The notes beneath the pieces were generated by a model, which did not search any database, was not told the DNA's origin, and saw only the letters and a list, made by a program, of their open reading frames with translations. Below, piece by piece: positions 30,958 to 41,200 of a stretch of 64,000 nt of DNA; the stretch's first letter is position 1; every line of letters begins with the position of its first letter. The position numbers and the translations under genes were made by a program. The DNA lies in NCBI RefSeq assembly GCF_000730665.1, contig NZ_BBIV01000002.1, positions 186,001 through 250,000 on the forward strand, in the 5' to 3' direction. The DNA is from Pseudomonas plecoglossicida NBRC 103162 = DSM 15088 (GTDB taxonomy: Bacteria > Pseudomonadota > Gammaproteobacteria > Pseudomonadales > Pseudomonadaceae).

Positions 30958-30977
30958 TTGATTGAACGTTCAATCAA
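30958..30977. promoter_or_regulatory. BetI operator palindrome
   Basis: Perfect 20-bp palindrome TTGATTGAACGTTCAATCAA. The GAACGTTC core and position just before betI match BetI boxes known from enterics and Pseudomonas. Its first six bases on the minus strand (TTGATT) could serve as the -35 of betI, so binding would block RNA polymerase. Confidence 0.88.
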
Positions 30978-31274
30978 TAAAGAATAAGCTCTGCGACAAT
31001 TTGTGCCATTGACAGTTTTCAGGCTGTTTTTCGAGCACGAATCGACACCCCAGGAAATCGTGCTAACCCCCGGAATACAAGGCGTTGACGGGCTAGAGCG
31101 ATGCGAAATACAGATTCTGCCGAACGGTCACCGACCCTGCGGCAGGCCCTTGGAGCGGGCGGGGTGCTCTGTGGCGAATGCGCGCACCATGAACGGTTTT
31201 TGCGCTGGCCTGCAGACCACCTGTCTGGATTCTTGCAACGTTTCGATTCGGGATCACGGTTTCCAGGGTGCTTT

Positions 31275-31280
31275 TATAAC
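31275..31280 (+). promoter_or_regulatory. Possible -10 box of betT
   Basis: TATAAC with 16 bases to a weak ATCACG; predicted transcript start about 80 bases before betT. If right, the BetI operator lies some 310 bases upstream of this promoter. Confidence 0.3.
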
Positions 31281-31365
31281 ACCTGTAGCAGTGGGGCTAT
31301 TGCACCAATTGCTCGGGACAAGACTGATTAGCCTCCAAAGCCGTACTGCCCGGAGCATTCGTGCA

Positions 31366-33369
31366 ATGAGTTCTGCCTCCCTTACCAAACCCCCCGCCGA
31401 GAGGGTACGGGTCAACCGCGTGGTGTTCCTCACCTCCGCGCTGATGATCCTCGTTCTGACTGCCTTGCTGATCGCTGTACCCGAAACCGCCGGCCAAGTG
31501 CTGGGCGTGGCCCAGAAGTGGCTGACGCGCACCTTCGGCTGGTACTACATGCTGGTGATCTGCGGTTACCTGGTGTTCGTCGTCTACCTGGCCTTCTCCG
31601 ACTACGGCAAGCTCAAGCTTGGCGGCAAGGATGACCAGCCTGACTTCAGCTACGGCGCCTGGGCCGGCATGCTGTTCTCCTCCGGGATCGGCATTTCGCT
31701 GCTGTACTTCGGCGCGTCCGAGCCGCTGGACCACTACTTCAACCCGCCGCAAGGTTCCCCAGCCAGCCTCGAGGCTGCGCGCCAGGGCCTGCAGCTGACC
31801 TTCCTGCACTGGGGCCTGCACGGCTGGGCGATCTACGCCCTGGTCGGCCTGGCCGTGGGTTACTTCGCCTACCGCCACAACCAGCCGCTGGCACTGCGCT
31901 CGGCGCTGTACCCGCTGGTCGGCGAGCGCTGGGTCAAGGGTGCCGCGGGCAATGCCGTGGACATCTTCGGCATGTTCGTCACCCTGCTGGGCCTGGTGAC
32001 CAACCTGGGGATCGGCTCGATGCAGGTGTCCTCGGGCCTCGAGTATCTGTTCGGCATGGACCACAGCAAGACCAACCTGCTGGTGGTGATCCTGGTCATG
32101 GCCGGCGTGGCCACCGTGGCTGCGGTGTCGGGCGTGGAAAACGGCATCCGCCGTCTGTCCAACCTGAACATCATGCTGTTCAGCGGCCTGCTGATCTTCG
32201 TCCTGCTGGGCGGCGAGACCCTGCACCTGCTCAACGGCTTCGTGCAGAACGTCGGCGACTACCTCAACGGCATCGTGCTGAAGACCTTCGACCTCTACGT
32301 GTATGAGGGCGAGGCCGGCAAGTCCGAGCGCTGGCTGGGCCTGTGGACCGTGTTCTACTGGGCGTGGTGGATTTCCTGGGGCCCGTTCGTCGGCATGTTC
32401 ATTGCCCGTATCTCCAAGGGCCGCACCGTGCGCCAGTTGGTCAGCGGCGTGCTGCTGATCCCGCTGGGCTTCACCTTGGCCTGGCTGTCGATCTTCGGCA
32501 ACACCGCGCTGGACCTGGTGATCAACCAGGGCGCCGTGGAGCTGGGCAAGACCGCGCTGGAACAACCGTCGATGTCGATCTACCAGCTGCTGGAATACTT
32601 CCCGGCGGCCAAGATCGTGATCGGTGTGGCGGTGTTCGTCGGCTTCGTGCTGTTCCTCACCCCGGCCGACTCGGGCGCTGTGATGATGGCCAACCTGTCG
32701 TGCAAAGGCGGCAAGGTCGACGAAGATGCCCCGCACTGGATGGTGGTGTTCTGGTCGGTGGTCATCACCCTGGTCACCATCGGCCTGCTGTTCGCCGGTA
32801 ACTTCGAAGCCATGCAGACCATGGTGGTGCTGGCCGGCCTGCCGTTCTCGGTGGTGCTGGTGCTGTTCATGTTCGGCTTGTACAAGGCCATGAAGCAGGA
32901 CGTGGCGGTGGAAGGCGAGCGCGCCGAACTGGCCGCCCGTGGCCGCCGCGGCTTCAGCGAACGCCTCAGCCAGCTGGAACTGCAGCCGACCCAGGCCGTG
33001 GTCCAGCGCTTCATGGACAGGCACGTCAGCCCGGCGCTGAAAGAAGCTGCCGCGCAATTGCAGACCCTGGGCTTCGAGGTGGAAAGCCGCGTTGGCCAGT
33101 CGCGCAACATGATGGGCCTGCGGGTGATGATGGAAGAGGGCAACCCCTTCGTCTACGAAGTGAGCCTGGATGGCTACATGGCCGCGCCGAGCGAGGCGCC
33201 GGTCGAGGGCGAGCCCGAAGTGCGCCAGCGCTTCTACCGTGCCGAGGTGTACCTGCACGATGGTAGCCAGGAATACGACCTGATGGGCTTTGCGCCTGAG
33301 CAGATCGTGCGTGACGTGCTCGACCAGTTCGAAAGCCACCGGCAGTTGCTGGGTCGCGTTTACAGCTGA
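31366..33369 (+). CDS. betT: High-affinity choline transporter BetT (BCCT family)
   Basis: Proton- or sodium-coupled choline uptake feeding BetA/BetB. 667 residues: 12 membrane helices with the BCCT signature (FYWAWWISWGPFVGMFIARI near residue 330) and GMLFSSGIGISLLYFGASEP. A cytoplasmic C-terminal domain of about 150 residues follows, which in BetT senses osmotic state. ATG 31366 (MSSASLTKPPAERVRVNRV) is chosen because the membrane part begins shortly after and GGAG lies upstream. Divergent from betIBA. Confidence 0.94.
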   Translation: MSSASLTKPPAERVRVNRVVFLTSALMILVLTALLIAVPETAGQVLGVAQKWLTRTFGWYYMLVICGYLVFVVYLAFSDYGKLKLGGKDDQPDFSYGAWAGMLFSSGIGISLLYFGASEPLDHYFNPPQGSPASLEAARQGLQLTFLHWGLHGWAIYALVGLAVGYFAYRHNQPLALRSALYPLVGERWVKGAAGNAVDIFGMFVTLLGLVTNLGIGSMQVSSGLEYLFGMDHSKTNLLVVILVMAGVATVAAVSGVENGIRRLSNLNIMLFSGLLIFVLLGGETLHLLNGFVQNVGDYLNGIVLKTFDLYVYEGEAGKSERWLGLWTVFYWAWWISWGPFVGMFIARISKGRTVRQLVSGVLLIPLGFTLAWLSIFGNTALDLVINQGAVELGKTALEQPSMSIYQLLEYFPAAKIVIGVAVFVGFVLFLTPADSGAVMMANLSCKGGKVDEDAPHWMVVFWSVVITLVTIGLLFAGNFEAMQTMVVLAGLPFSVVLVLFMFGLYKAMKQDVAVEGERAELAARGRRGFSERLSQLELQPTQAVVQRFMDRHVSPALKEAAAQLQTLGFEVESRVGQSRNMMGLRVMMEEGNPFVYEVSLDGYMAAPSEAPVEGEPEVRQRFYRAEVYLHDGSQEYDLMGFAPEQIVRDVLDQFESHRQLLGRVYS

Positions 33370-33457
33370 CCTGGAGCCAGGGCGCTGCCGCATCGGTCCA
33401 TGACTACGGTCGCTGATGGCATAAGTGTTTAACACCCGTGGGGGGAGCGGCAAATAC

Positions 33458-33532
33458 ATGGTGCGCATTCGTCAACAAGCGGATGCGTGCCATGGCAAAC
33501 CCCACTACCCCCATTCTCGATTTCAAGTATGA
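33458..33532 (+). CDS. Possible 24-codon leader ORF overlapping the start of the first giant gene
   Basis: ATG 33458 follows the strongest ribosome site in the area (GGGGGGAG, 10-16 bases upstream) and runs 24 codons (MVRIRQQADACHGKPHYPHS...) to TGA 33530-33532. That is 41 bases past the ATG at 33492 in a different frame. The giant gene itself has only a weak ribosome site, so translation could be coupled through this ORF. It may equally be chance. Confidence 0.3.
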   Translation: MVRIRQQADACHGKPHYPHSRFQV

Positions 33533-36500
33533 CGTCGCAGCGCAGTTCGCTGACCGACCGACGTTGCGTCAAGTTGTGAGCGAGCAGCTCCTGTCGGTGC
33601 TGATCAAGGAACTGTCTTGGCTTTCATTCGTGGAGCCTAGGCTCACAACGGCGGATCCGTTGATCCTGGACAGCCCGGTAGCGGGTACCGACCACTGGGC
33701 TACCGCGCCGTTGGTGGAGGTGGTGCTGCAGGCGATGCTCGAAGGCATGCCTCTCGATCTGGAAACCAGCGGTGGGCGCAGCCACAACCTTGGCTTGGTC
33801 AGCACCCACCGTTTCGCCGGCTCGCACAGCGAGCTGGACACGCGCTCGCTGACGGGCGTTTCGCCCGCGCTGAACAGACTGATCGCGCAACTGCCAGGCC
33901 ATTACTATCAGGCTCAGGTGAACTATTGGCGTGGTCAGTCGCGTTCGAGCGGCAAGAGCCGTGATCAATGGCTGCAACTTCTGATGAAGATGGCCATGAT
34001 CAGCAACATGCCTTTGCAAAGCCTGGACGAACAACAGCAAGCTTGCATTCGCGGGCTGCTCCGTGGCGGCAGCGACCAGCCTTCAGTGTTCGTGGTGCAG
34101 GCGACGCTGAGCTGGGGCGAGCAGGTGTTTACCGAGGCACAGTCTGGATTGCTGGTGACCGGCGAATGGGACGAGCGTGGAGTCATTCTGTGGTGCTCGC
34201 CCTCCAGCCAGATCCTGGCTTTCGATTCCATGGATGATTTTGCCGGCGCGTTACGTGATCAGCTTGCCCTTCGCTACCATTTCAGTGCCATGAGCTGGGA
34301 GCGATACGAACTGGAAGGCAATGCTTTCTCCCAGTGGGTCGCATTGTTGCTTGACGGTATGCTCGAACGGATTGGCCAGCTGCGCCTGAAGGGGCTGACG
34401 CTCGAGGCGTTCGAGGGGATGTACGACACCTTGAGCGACCCTGCCCAATGGTGGATCGCCGGCTACTTCATTGAACCCTCTGCCAGGCAAATCGTGCCGC
34501 CCGGGATTGGCGCGGCCAAGCCGATCGACAGTTTTTCCTATCAGGATGCGCTACTCGATTTGGCGCTGGATCAGGCTGATGCAGGCGGTAAGTCTGCGCT
34601 AGACGGCATCCTTGACCTGCACAGCTATGCCCGCCAAGCGCTACGCGAGCAATTGTTGAAGGATTATCCGACAGAGGCCAACTATCTTCCCGACGACGTG
34701 ATCGTGCACCTCGATATCGCCCAGGGCATTCCGGGTGGCGCCGGCACCGGAACCGGTGGCGGTGAGCCGTTGGTGTCGACAGGCACGAAAACCTTGACCG
34801 AATTCGCGATCGCCAACCTGAGCGCCCTTGATGGTGAAATCATCACGCGTATCAGCCATTCCAAGGATCAGTTGATCATGCCTTGGCTGGATGCCAAATA
34901 CATCAAGGCATTGGTGAGTCGGATCGATATCGGTGGCCGTTACCCACGCTACGTCGCTGATGCCTTCGATGATCCGCAGGGGCGCGTCGAGCGCTGCCGG
35001 CTCTTTGCCCGGGAATGGCGACAGTCGCTACGTTTCAGCGCCTTGCAGGCGAAGCTCGACAGGAAGATCACCGAAGCCGGTCTGCAATGTGTGGTTGACC
35101 TGTGCAAAGGCAACTTCGCGGCACCACAGGACGGTGGGCTGTTACCGCTTTCTTTCAAGCGCTCGTCGACAAGTACCCGGCATGACCTGGTCCAAGGGAT
35201 GTACCTTTTGTTTTCAACGGAACCTTCAGTCGTGTTGTTGTATCGCCCTCTCTATCCGACAGATCCTTTGCGGCAGTTTTCCAGTTTCGATGACGCGATA
35301 GCAGCGATCCGCCTACCTGGCGCCCTGCAGGAGAGCATTCTGACCTGGATGGATACAGGGGTGCGTTCGGTGTATGACCATGGTGGTTTCGCTGAACCTC
35401 ATATCATCCAGATCGGTCTGGATCCGTATCAGATACCTGACAAGCCTGAACCCGCGCAGCTCGACCTGCAGCTGTGGCTGAAGCAAACGGACGAGCGCCT
35501 GTATGGGGCAAATCGGGATCTGTTGATCGAACTGGCTGACCGGCAGAGTACATCGAATGCCGAGAGTCGCTGGGCCATTCTCGGCAAAGGTGCCTGGCTG
35601 TTGTTCAACACGGTCTCGCTGTTGGCAAGAGGCCCGATTGCCGCAGCCGCATGGCTGGTGCAGGTGGAAAAAAGCTTGCAGAGCGAGGGTGTGACGCATG
35701 GCAGTGAGTTCGAGCGGGAGGCAGCCATTGTCGATCTGATTGTCAACCTGGGCATGACGCTGCTGCATGCGCATGTGCCTGGTGTGACAAGCGCTCAGGG
35801 ACAGGCATTGCCTCGCGCTGCCGCCTTCGATGGGCCGCTCGCCCAGGACGGTGGCTTTGCCTCCGCTTGGGTCGAGCCGGTGCAAGGCAAGGTGGGGATA
35901 CCGGGGCCGCTGAAGCTGCCTGGCGAGGTCGAACTCGATTTCAGTTGGCGCGGCAATCAAGGCTTCAATTGGCTTGCCCCGTTTCAGCGCGAAGCGTTGC
36001 GGGCGATGCGCTCGAATATCGTTCTGGAGGGACTGGAACCTTCGCCATCCGGTATGTATGAGCGGGACGGGCAGCAGTACATCACCCTGCTTGGCGAAGT
36101 GTTTGCCGTGAATGAAACGGAGGAAGGTGTCCAGATAGTCGATGCCGCCGGCAAGTCGGGACCTTGGCTTGTCCGTGAACAGGGGGCCTGGCGGGTCGAC
36201 AGCCGTCTGCGTCTGATGGGAGGGGCGCCCAAGGTGCGTCTGGAGCAACAGTACAAGAAGATGGAAGTGCGTGCGGACCGCTTGACCGCTGAGGCTAAAG
36301 AAGTGCAGGGCACGTTCTCCACCCTCAGCCGTGAGGTAATCGAGATGGAAACCAGGATCGAACAGCTGGGCGCGCTCAAGGCTGCGGAACAAGGCAGGCG
36401 TCTGAAGGCCGAGCAGGACAAGGATGAAGCGTTCGACAAGGCCGCCTCGGACAAGATCATGGACGCCTACGAAAAGCGCATCGCTGATCTTGATCTCGCG

Positions 36501-38129
36501 CAGGATGCCAAGCGCCTGCAGGCGGTAACCCAGGCCGAACGCTTGGTAGCCCTGGATCGCGAACAATGCGAGATCCTGCAGTCGATGCTCGAGCCTAAGT
36601 ATGGGACCTACCGCAAGGCCGGATTCGAAAGGGCATTGCAGGAACAGTGGGACACGCTCATGGCTGGTGTGATACGTCACAGCGAATTCATCATCGAAGA
36701 CCTGCAATACCTGGCGAACTTTCCCCGGATGCGAGAGCTGGCAGCTCAGTTCGATGGCGGCGTAACGCCACAGTTGCATGGGCAGTACCGGGCTTTTCGC
36801 AGTGAGCTTGAAACCGCCGTGGAGCTTCAAGAGCGGATGCTGGTTGCCCAGGGCGGGCTGGATCAAGTGCTGGTGCAAGTTCCGGATACGTTCGATATCA
36901 GCATGGCAAACGCTCCTCGTACCGTAGGTCAGTTGATTGCCGGGCGCCTTTTCACCACAGTCGACCTGCGTTTTCATCATGTCATGAACTTGGCTGACCT
37001 TGCGTTGCACCTGGACGGCGGCAACCCTAAGTTGCTCAGGTATCGGGAAGCGCTTGCCAGCGATGCGCTCAGGAGCGCCGGCACGGCCCATGGTGAGTCG
37101 CTGATGGCGAACCTGAGCGTGGCCGATCGGATCAGCATCCTCCAGGAGGCCTGGGACGCCTACGCGGTCGCGATCATCGACGCGCTGCACCTGGAGCGCA
37201 CAGGAGGCAAGTTGGTCGAAGTTTCCAAGCTCGAGCGCTACCGCAAGCACCTTCAATTGCTCAAGGATGACGCCGGCAGGCTTCTGGTAGATGCGCTTGC
37301 AGAGGAGGATGGACTGGAAGATGGCCGCAAGAGGGTACCCTATCCCAGAAGCAGCGCGCCGCAGCGGGCTATTCGCAACCGTGACGGTTTGCTGGTGATC
37401 GCCACCCAAGCCCGGGGAGGGCTGGAAGTCCAAGACCCTATCAGCAGGGAGAGCCTGCAGATTTTCGATCTGAAGGATGGCGAATGGGTCCAGCGTGAGG
37501 ATGATTTGCCTGAGCCCGTGTACCAGGGAGCCACAGAGGCTGACACGCTGATCAAGGCGCTGCTCGAAGATAACAAGGACGTGTTGGCGATCGCCGAAGA
37601 CTATGTCAGAGATGATGCGAACGGCCAGGTGCTGGAACGTCTGTTACAGCGGCAGATCAGACGCTTGCGCGAAACCATGAAGACCCTGACCAAGGACGGC
37701 GCGGATGCGCAGCAAATCCACCTGCTGGACACCGCAGTCACCAGCATGCAAGCCCGGCAGGTCCTTCTGCTGACCGAGTTGTACAGCAAGACCCACTACC
37801 CGACTGCGCATGGTTTGCGCTTCCTGCACGACCAAGGATTGATCAAGGTCGACTACTCCCGGCGAGACACATCGGTCGCGAGCAGTCCTTTCGATGAGTT
37901 CAGGATTACCCGCCTCAACGCCTCTGGCGCCGCAAACGGGCGCGCCATCTGGGCGGCTCACTTTCACCTGGAAGGCCAGGCTTCGACACTCGATACATTC
38001 ACGTATGCGCACCTGAAGCTCTGGAGCCAGCGCTATCTGGGCAGGCAGTACGAAGCGGCCAGTGGCAACCGGGTGCACCGTGGGCGCCTGACTGCCGAGG
38101 ATATACAGGGCATCATTTCCCTCACCTGA
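33492..38129 (+). CDS. Giant dermonecrotic-toxin-like (DUF6543-type) protein, paralogue A
   Basis: 1545 residues, no signal peptide. Start chosen because MANPTTPILDF...RPTLRQVV lines up residue for residue with MNHPITPQVDI...RPTLRQVV of the next gene. Conserved blocks: MSW....GNAFSQWVALLL (about 270), SRIDIGGRYPRYV (475), SFKRSSTS (553), HGGFAEPH (630). Then come a hydrophobic hairpin (about 695-725, turn ARGP), DFSWRGNQGFNW (816), a charged coiled coil (about 915-1035) and a C-terminal domain with HGLRFLHDQGLI (1436) and AIWAAHFHLEG (1484). A Gly/Thr-rich linker (about 413-425) is specific to A. It resembles the 1500-2000-residue Pseudomonas proteins annotated as dermonecrotic toxin domain or DUF6543. 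Activity and delivery route are unknown. Confidence 0.72.
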   Translation: MANPTTPILDFKYDVAAQFADRPTLRQVVSEQLLSVLIKELSWLSFVEPRLTTADPLILDSPVAGTDHWATAPLVEVVLQAMLEGMPLDLETSGGRSHNLGLVSTHRFAGSHSELDTRSLTGVSPALNRLIAQLPGHYYQAQVNYWRGQSRSSGKSRDQWLQLLMKMAMISNMPLQSLDEQQQACIRGLLRGGSDQPSVFVVQATLSWGEQVFTEAQSGLLVTGEWDERGVILWCSPSSQILAFDSMDDFAGALRDQLALRYHFSAMSWERYELEGNAFSQWVALLLDGMLERIGQLRLKGLTLEAFEGMYDTLSDPAQWWIAGYFIEPSARQIVPPGIGAAKPIDSFSYQDALLDLALDQADAGGKSALDGILDLHSYARQALREQLLKDYPTEANYLPDDVIVHLDIAQGIPGGAGTGTGGGEPLVSTGTKTLTEFAIANLSALDGEIITRISHSKDQLIMPWLDAKYIKALVSRIDIGGRYPRYVADAFDDPQGRVERCRLFAREWRQSLRFSALQAKLDRKITEAGLQCVVDLCKGNFAAPQDGGLLPLSFKRSSTSTRHDLVQGMYLLFSTEPSVVLLYRPLYPTDPLRQFSSFDDAIAAIRLPGALQESILTWMDTGVRSVYDHGGFAEPHIIQIGLDPYQIPDKPEPAQLDLQLWLKQTDERLYGANRDLLIELADRQSTSNAESRWAILGKGAWLLFNTVSLLARGPIAAAAWLVQVEKSLQSEGVTHGSEFEREAAIVDLIVNLGMTLLHAHVPGVTSAQGQALPRAAAFDGPLAQDGGFASAWVEPVQGKVGIPGPLKLPGEVELDFSWRGNQGFNWLAPFQREALRAMRSNIVLEGLEPSPSGMYERDGQQYITLLGEVFAVNETEEGVQIVDAAGKSGPWLVREQGAWRVDSRLRLMGGAPKVRLEQQYKKMEVRADRLTAEAKEVQGTFSTLSREVIEMETRIEQLGALKAAEQGRRLKAEQDKDEAFDKAASDKIMDAYEKRIADLDLAQDAKRLQAVTQAERLVALDREQCEILQSMLEPKYGTYRKAGFERALQEQWDTLMAGVIRHSEFIIEDLQYLANFPRMRELAAQFDGGVTPQLHGQYRAFRSELETAVELQERMLVAQGGLDQVLVQVPDTFDISMANAPRTVGQLIAGRLFTTVDLRFHHVMNLADLALHLDGGNPKLLRYREALASDALRSAGTAHGESLMANLSVADRISILQEAWDAYAVAIIDALHLERTGGKLVEVSKLERYRKHLQLLKDDAGRLLVDALAEEDGLEDGRKRVPYPRSSAPQRAIRNRDGLLVIATQARGGLEVQDPISRESLQIFDLKDGEWVQREDDLPEPVYQGATEADTLIKALLEDNKDVLAIAEDYVRDDANGQVLERLLQRQIRRLRETMKTLTKDGADAQQIHLLDTAVTSMQARQVLLLTELYSKTHYPTAHGLRFLHDQGLIKVDYSRRDTSVASSPFDEFRITRLNASGAANGRAIWAAHFHLEGQASTLDTFTYAHLKLWSQRYLGRQYEAASGNRVHRGRLTAEDIQGIISLT

Positions 38130-38144
38130 CAAGACTCGAAAAGC

Positions 38145-38169
38145 GGCCCCGCCTGTATCAGGCGGGGCC
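38145..38169 (+). terminator. Hairpin between the two giant genes
   Basis: Perfect 11-bp stem GGCCCCGCCTG / CAGGCGGGGCC with a TAT loop, 15 bases after the stop of paralogue A. The following TGCCTTCAATT is only weakly T-rich, so it may attenuate rather than end transcription into the second gene. Confidence 0.65.
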
Positions 38170-38272
38170 TGCCTTCAATTCCATTTGTGCTGACCCCGAC
38201 TGAAATAGATACCGCCAGGCAAGTACGAATACCCCCACCCTTGTGCATTTCCACGCACGAGGAGTTGCACTC

Positions 38273-41200
38273 ATGAATCACCCCATCACCCCGCAGGTGG
38301 ACATTCGCGGCTGTGTCCGGGCCATGTTCGCCAGCCGCCCGACGTTGCGCCAGGTGGTCGACCTGCAACTTGTGAAACTGATCCGGGCGCGCTACCCGTC
38401 GATCGTCAGGCATCTGCCTCAATTGACCTCGGCCGAGGCGTTGCTGCTGCATGCGCCGAACGCACCTGCACGGCCCTTGGTGGATATCGTGCTGCAAGCC
38501 ATGCTCGATGGCAGGCCGCTGGATTTTTCCAGCGTCGATGGTGGCGGCTACAGCTTCAAGGCTGGGCCGGCTGAGGAAGTCGTTCTCGAACCGAAGGTAC
38601 TTGCCGCCAGCCTCAATCAATTGCTGCCATTGCTGCCCGAGCATTTTTACCAGGCGCAGATTGCCTTCTGGAATGGTCGCGGCGAGGACATCGACCGGGA
38701 CCTCTGGCTGCAGCAGATGTTGCGTGCAAGCCTGTTCGATGGCATGCGCACCGCCAACCTCGAGCCCAACGCACGCACCTGCCTGCAGGATGTATTGCTG
38801 GGCAGGCTGACGGGTATTACCGTGCAGGCCGTGCGCGTGCATTTGTACGCAGGGCCAACGAAATATAGCGAGATCCTCCCCGATTTGCTGATCACTGCCA
38901 GTGACGAAGTGAGCAGGATGATCCTGGCCTGTACACCGGCCGGCGAGATCCGCCGTTTCGAGTCCCTGGACCAATGGGCGGCCGCCTTGCAGCGGCTGAT
39001 GGGCCAGCGCTTCGTCTTCGACAGCATGAGCTGGGACCTGTTTGCCGGTGATGGTGATGCGTTCGCGCTGCAGAGTGCGTTGCTGCTGGAAAGCCTGCTG
39101 GCAGATGTGGCACGGTTGCGGCGCAGCCGGATAGCTACGGTTGCGCAGTTGGAGCAGCTTTATGCCCAGGCCAGCGAGCCCGCACGGTTTTTTGCATCGT
39201 TTGCCTCCGAGGCCAGGGCAATGCCACCCTTGCGCTTCCCGAGCAAGCTCACGATGGCTGAGCAACAAGTACGAACAGCCTTTGCCCAGGGCTTGATCGA
39301 CCTTACTGTGCTGCAGTCGATGTTCAAGCCTGGTGACGACCGGCTGCTTGTCGAAGACCTGCACGACTACGCCTCGCGTCGTTTGCGCGAAGAGATGCTT
39401 GCCGATCATCCGGTGGATGCCAACTATTTTTCCGATGACCTGCTGCTGACGATCGATACGTTCGCCAACGATCTGCATGACCTGGGTATCGGTCAAAAGA
39501 TCGAAAGCAAGACGATCACCTTGACCGAATTGGCCATCGCTCGGCTGACGGCGACCAATGACGGTGTCATCACCCACATCGGGCACCGTGAAAATCAATT
39601 GATCATGGGTTGGATGAACACGCGCTACGTACGCGAATTGGTGAGCCGGATCGACATCGGCCGTACTTATCCGCTTCATGTCAAAGGGTTGCTGGATGAC
39701 GAAGCGCTACGCGGGCAGCGCATCGCCACCTTTGCCGGTCACTGGCGCTTGACGCTACTGTTCGATGCTCTGCGCGCGCGGGTGGTCAATCAGCTCGATC
39801 AGGCCGCTTATCACGCGCTCGGGCGCTTCTGCCGGCAGGGTGCTGACGACGGTGCCGACGTCAGGATCGCGCCCTTGGCATTCAAGCGCTCACTGACCTC
39901 CCACCAGGTCGAGTGTGTGCACGGCATGTATGTGATCGAACTGCGTGATGTGCCGGCTTTATTGCTGTATTGCCCGCTGTTGCCGAACAGCCTCTACCAG
40001 TTCGAGGATGCCGAAGCCTTGCTGGTCGCCATCCGTGAGCCCGGCAGACTGCAGCATGCGGTGCTGGTGTGGCTTGACCAGTCAATGCGGTCGATTTACG
40101 ACAATGGTGGGTTCGAGGAACCGCATCTACCGAACTTGTCCCTCGACCCGTTCAACCCTTCGGAAAAGCCTGGACCCGCGGTGCTGCAACTCGACTATTG
40201 GGGCGAGGCGCTGGACACGTGCCTGTTCAACGCTCGGCAGTCGTTGTTGCTCGAGATCGCCGATCGCAGCGCCGTGAGTAACAGCCAGGAACGCTGGGGG
40301 CTGATTGGCAAATTTGCATGGAGCCTGTTCCACATTGTCACCCCTGTATTGCCGGGGCCGTTGGCAACGGTGATCTGGTTGTATGCCGGTATCGAGCAGG
40401 TGATCAGCGATGTGCAAGTCTTGAGTGAAGGTGGTGAGCAAGCGCTTGAGGCGATCATCGATGTGCTGAGCAGCAGTCTGATGGCTTTGGTTCAACTGCA
40501 AGTACCGACCGTAAGCGCTGTTGCAGGAAAGGGGCCGTCCCTGCAGCCCTGGCTGGATGCACTGCCAGGCGCCGACAGCCCGGGCGTGCGCCCGCTGCCA
40601 GCGCCTGCGTCGGGTGCAATCGCATCACTGAACGAGCTGCAGGCCAAGGCCGACACAGTGCTGGACTTTTCATGGCGCGGGGTAGGCGGAATCAATGGAC
40701 TGTCGCCCTCTCAGCGCGGCAGATTGCGCCAACTCAGCGCGAAGGTTTCACTCGCCGGGCTGGTGCCTGTGCACCCAAGCCGTGGGGCGAAGTTGTATCA
40801 GCAAGGGGAGCGTTTCTATGCGGAGCTGGAAGGCGATGTGTACGAAGTGGGGATCGAGGAGGAAGACGTGCGCATCATCGACAGGGACCGGAATGCCGGC
40901 CCGGCACTGGTAGGCGAGCACGGCGTCTGGCGAATCAAGACCGGGCTGTTCGGCGGCAGTGGCAGGGGCGCGAGGGAGCGTTTGAGTCGCAAGCTTGAGC
41001 AGCACGTGACCGGCCCGCTCAAAGCTTTGCAGCGCCACATAGAGGCCATCAAGCAACGGGAAGCGGGCTATGAAACGCTTTCCAGCGAGTTGAATGAACT
41101 ACATGCTTCGCTGAGAAAGCTCCAGCCTCTGCTTGAGCAGGAACCACCACTGCAGGCTGTCGAGCGCGAGCGTTTCGACAAGCTCCAGACGCTTTACCGC

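Larger units (their letters stand above)
30889..31365. other. 477-bp betI/betT divergent control region
   Basis: Contains the BetI operator (30958-30977) about 70 bases from betI and about 390 bases from betT. No gene seen. An ORF open through the region in the betT frame has no ribosome site and does not look like a BCCT N-terminus. A possible betT -10 (TATAAC, 31275-31280) lies 85 bases before the start. Confidence 0.6.

Noticed and set aside
31003..31365. Extended N-terminus for betT from 31003
   Set aside because: The extra 121 residues are not BCCT-like, have no ribosome site and would cover the promoter region; MSSASLTKPP at 31366 gives the usual length.
35313..37433. A 706-codon open frame antisense to paralogue A, considered as an immunity gene
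   Set aside because: It has no ribosome site or recognisable domain and mirrors the sense codon bias. A real immunity gene would not be expected to sit wholly antisense.
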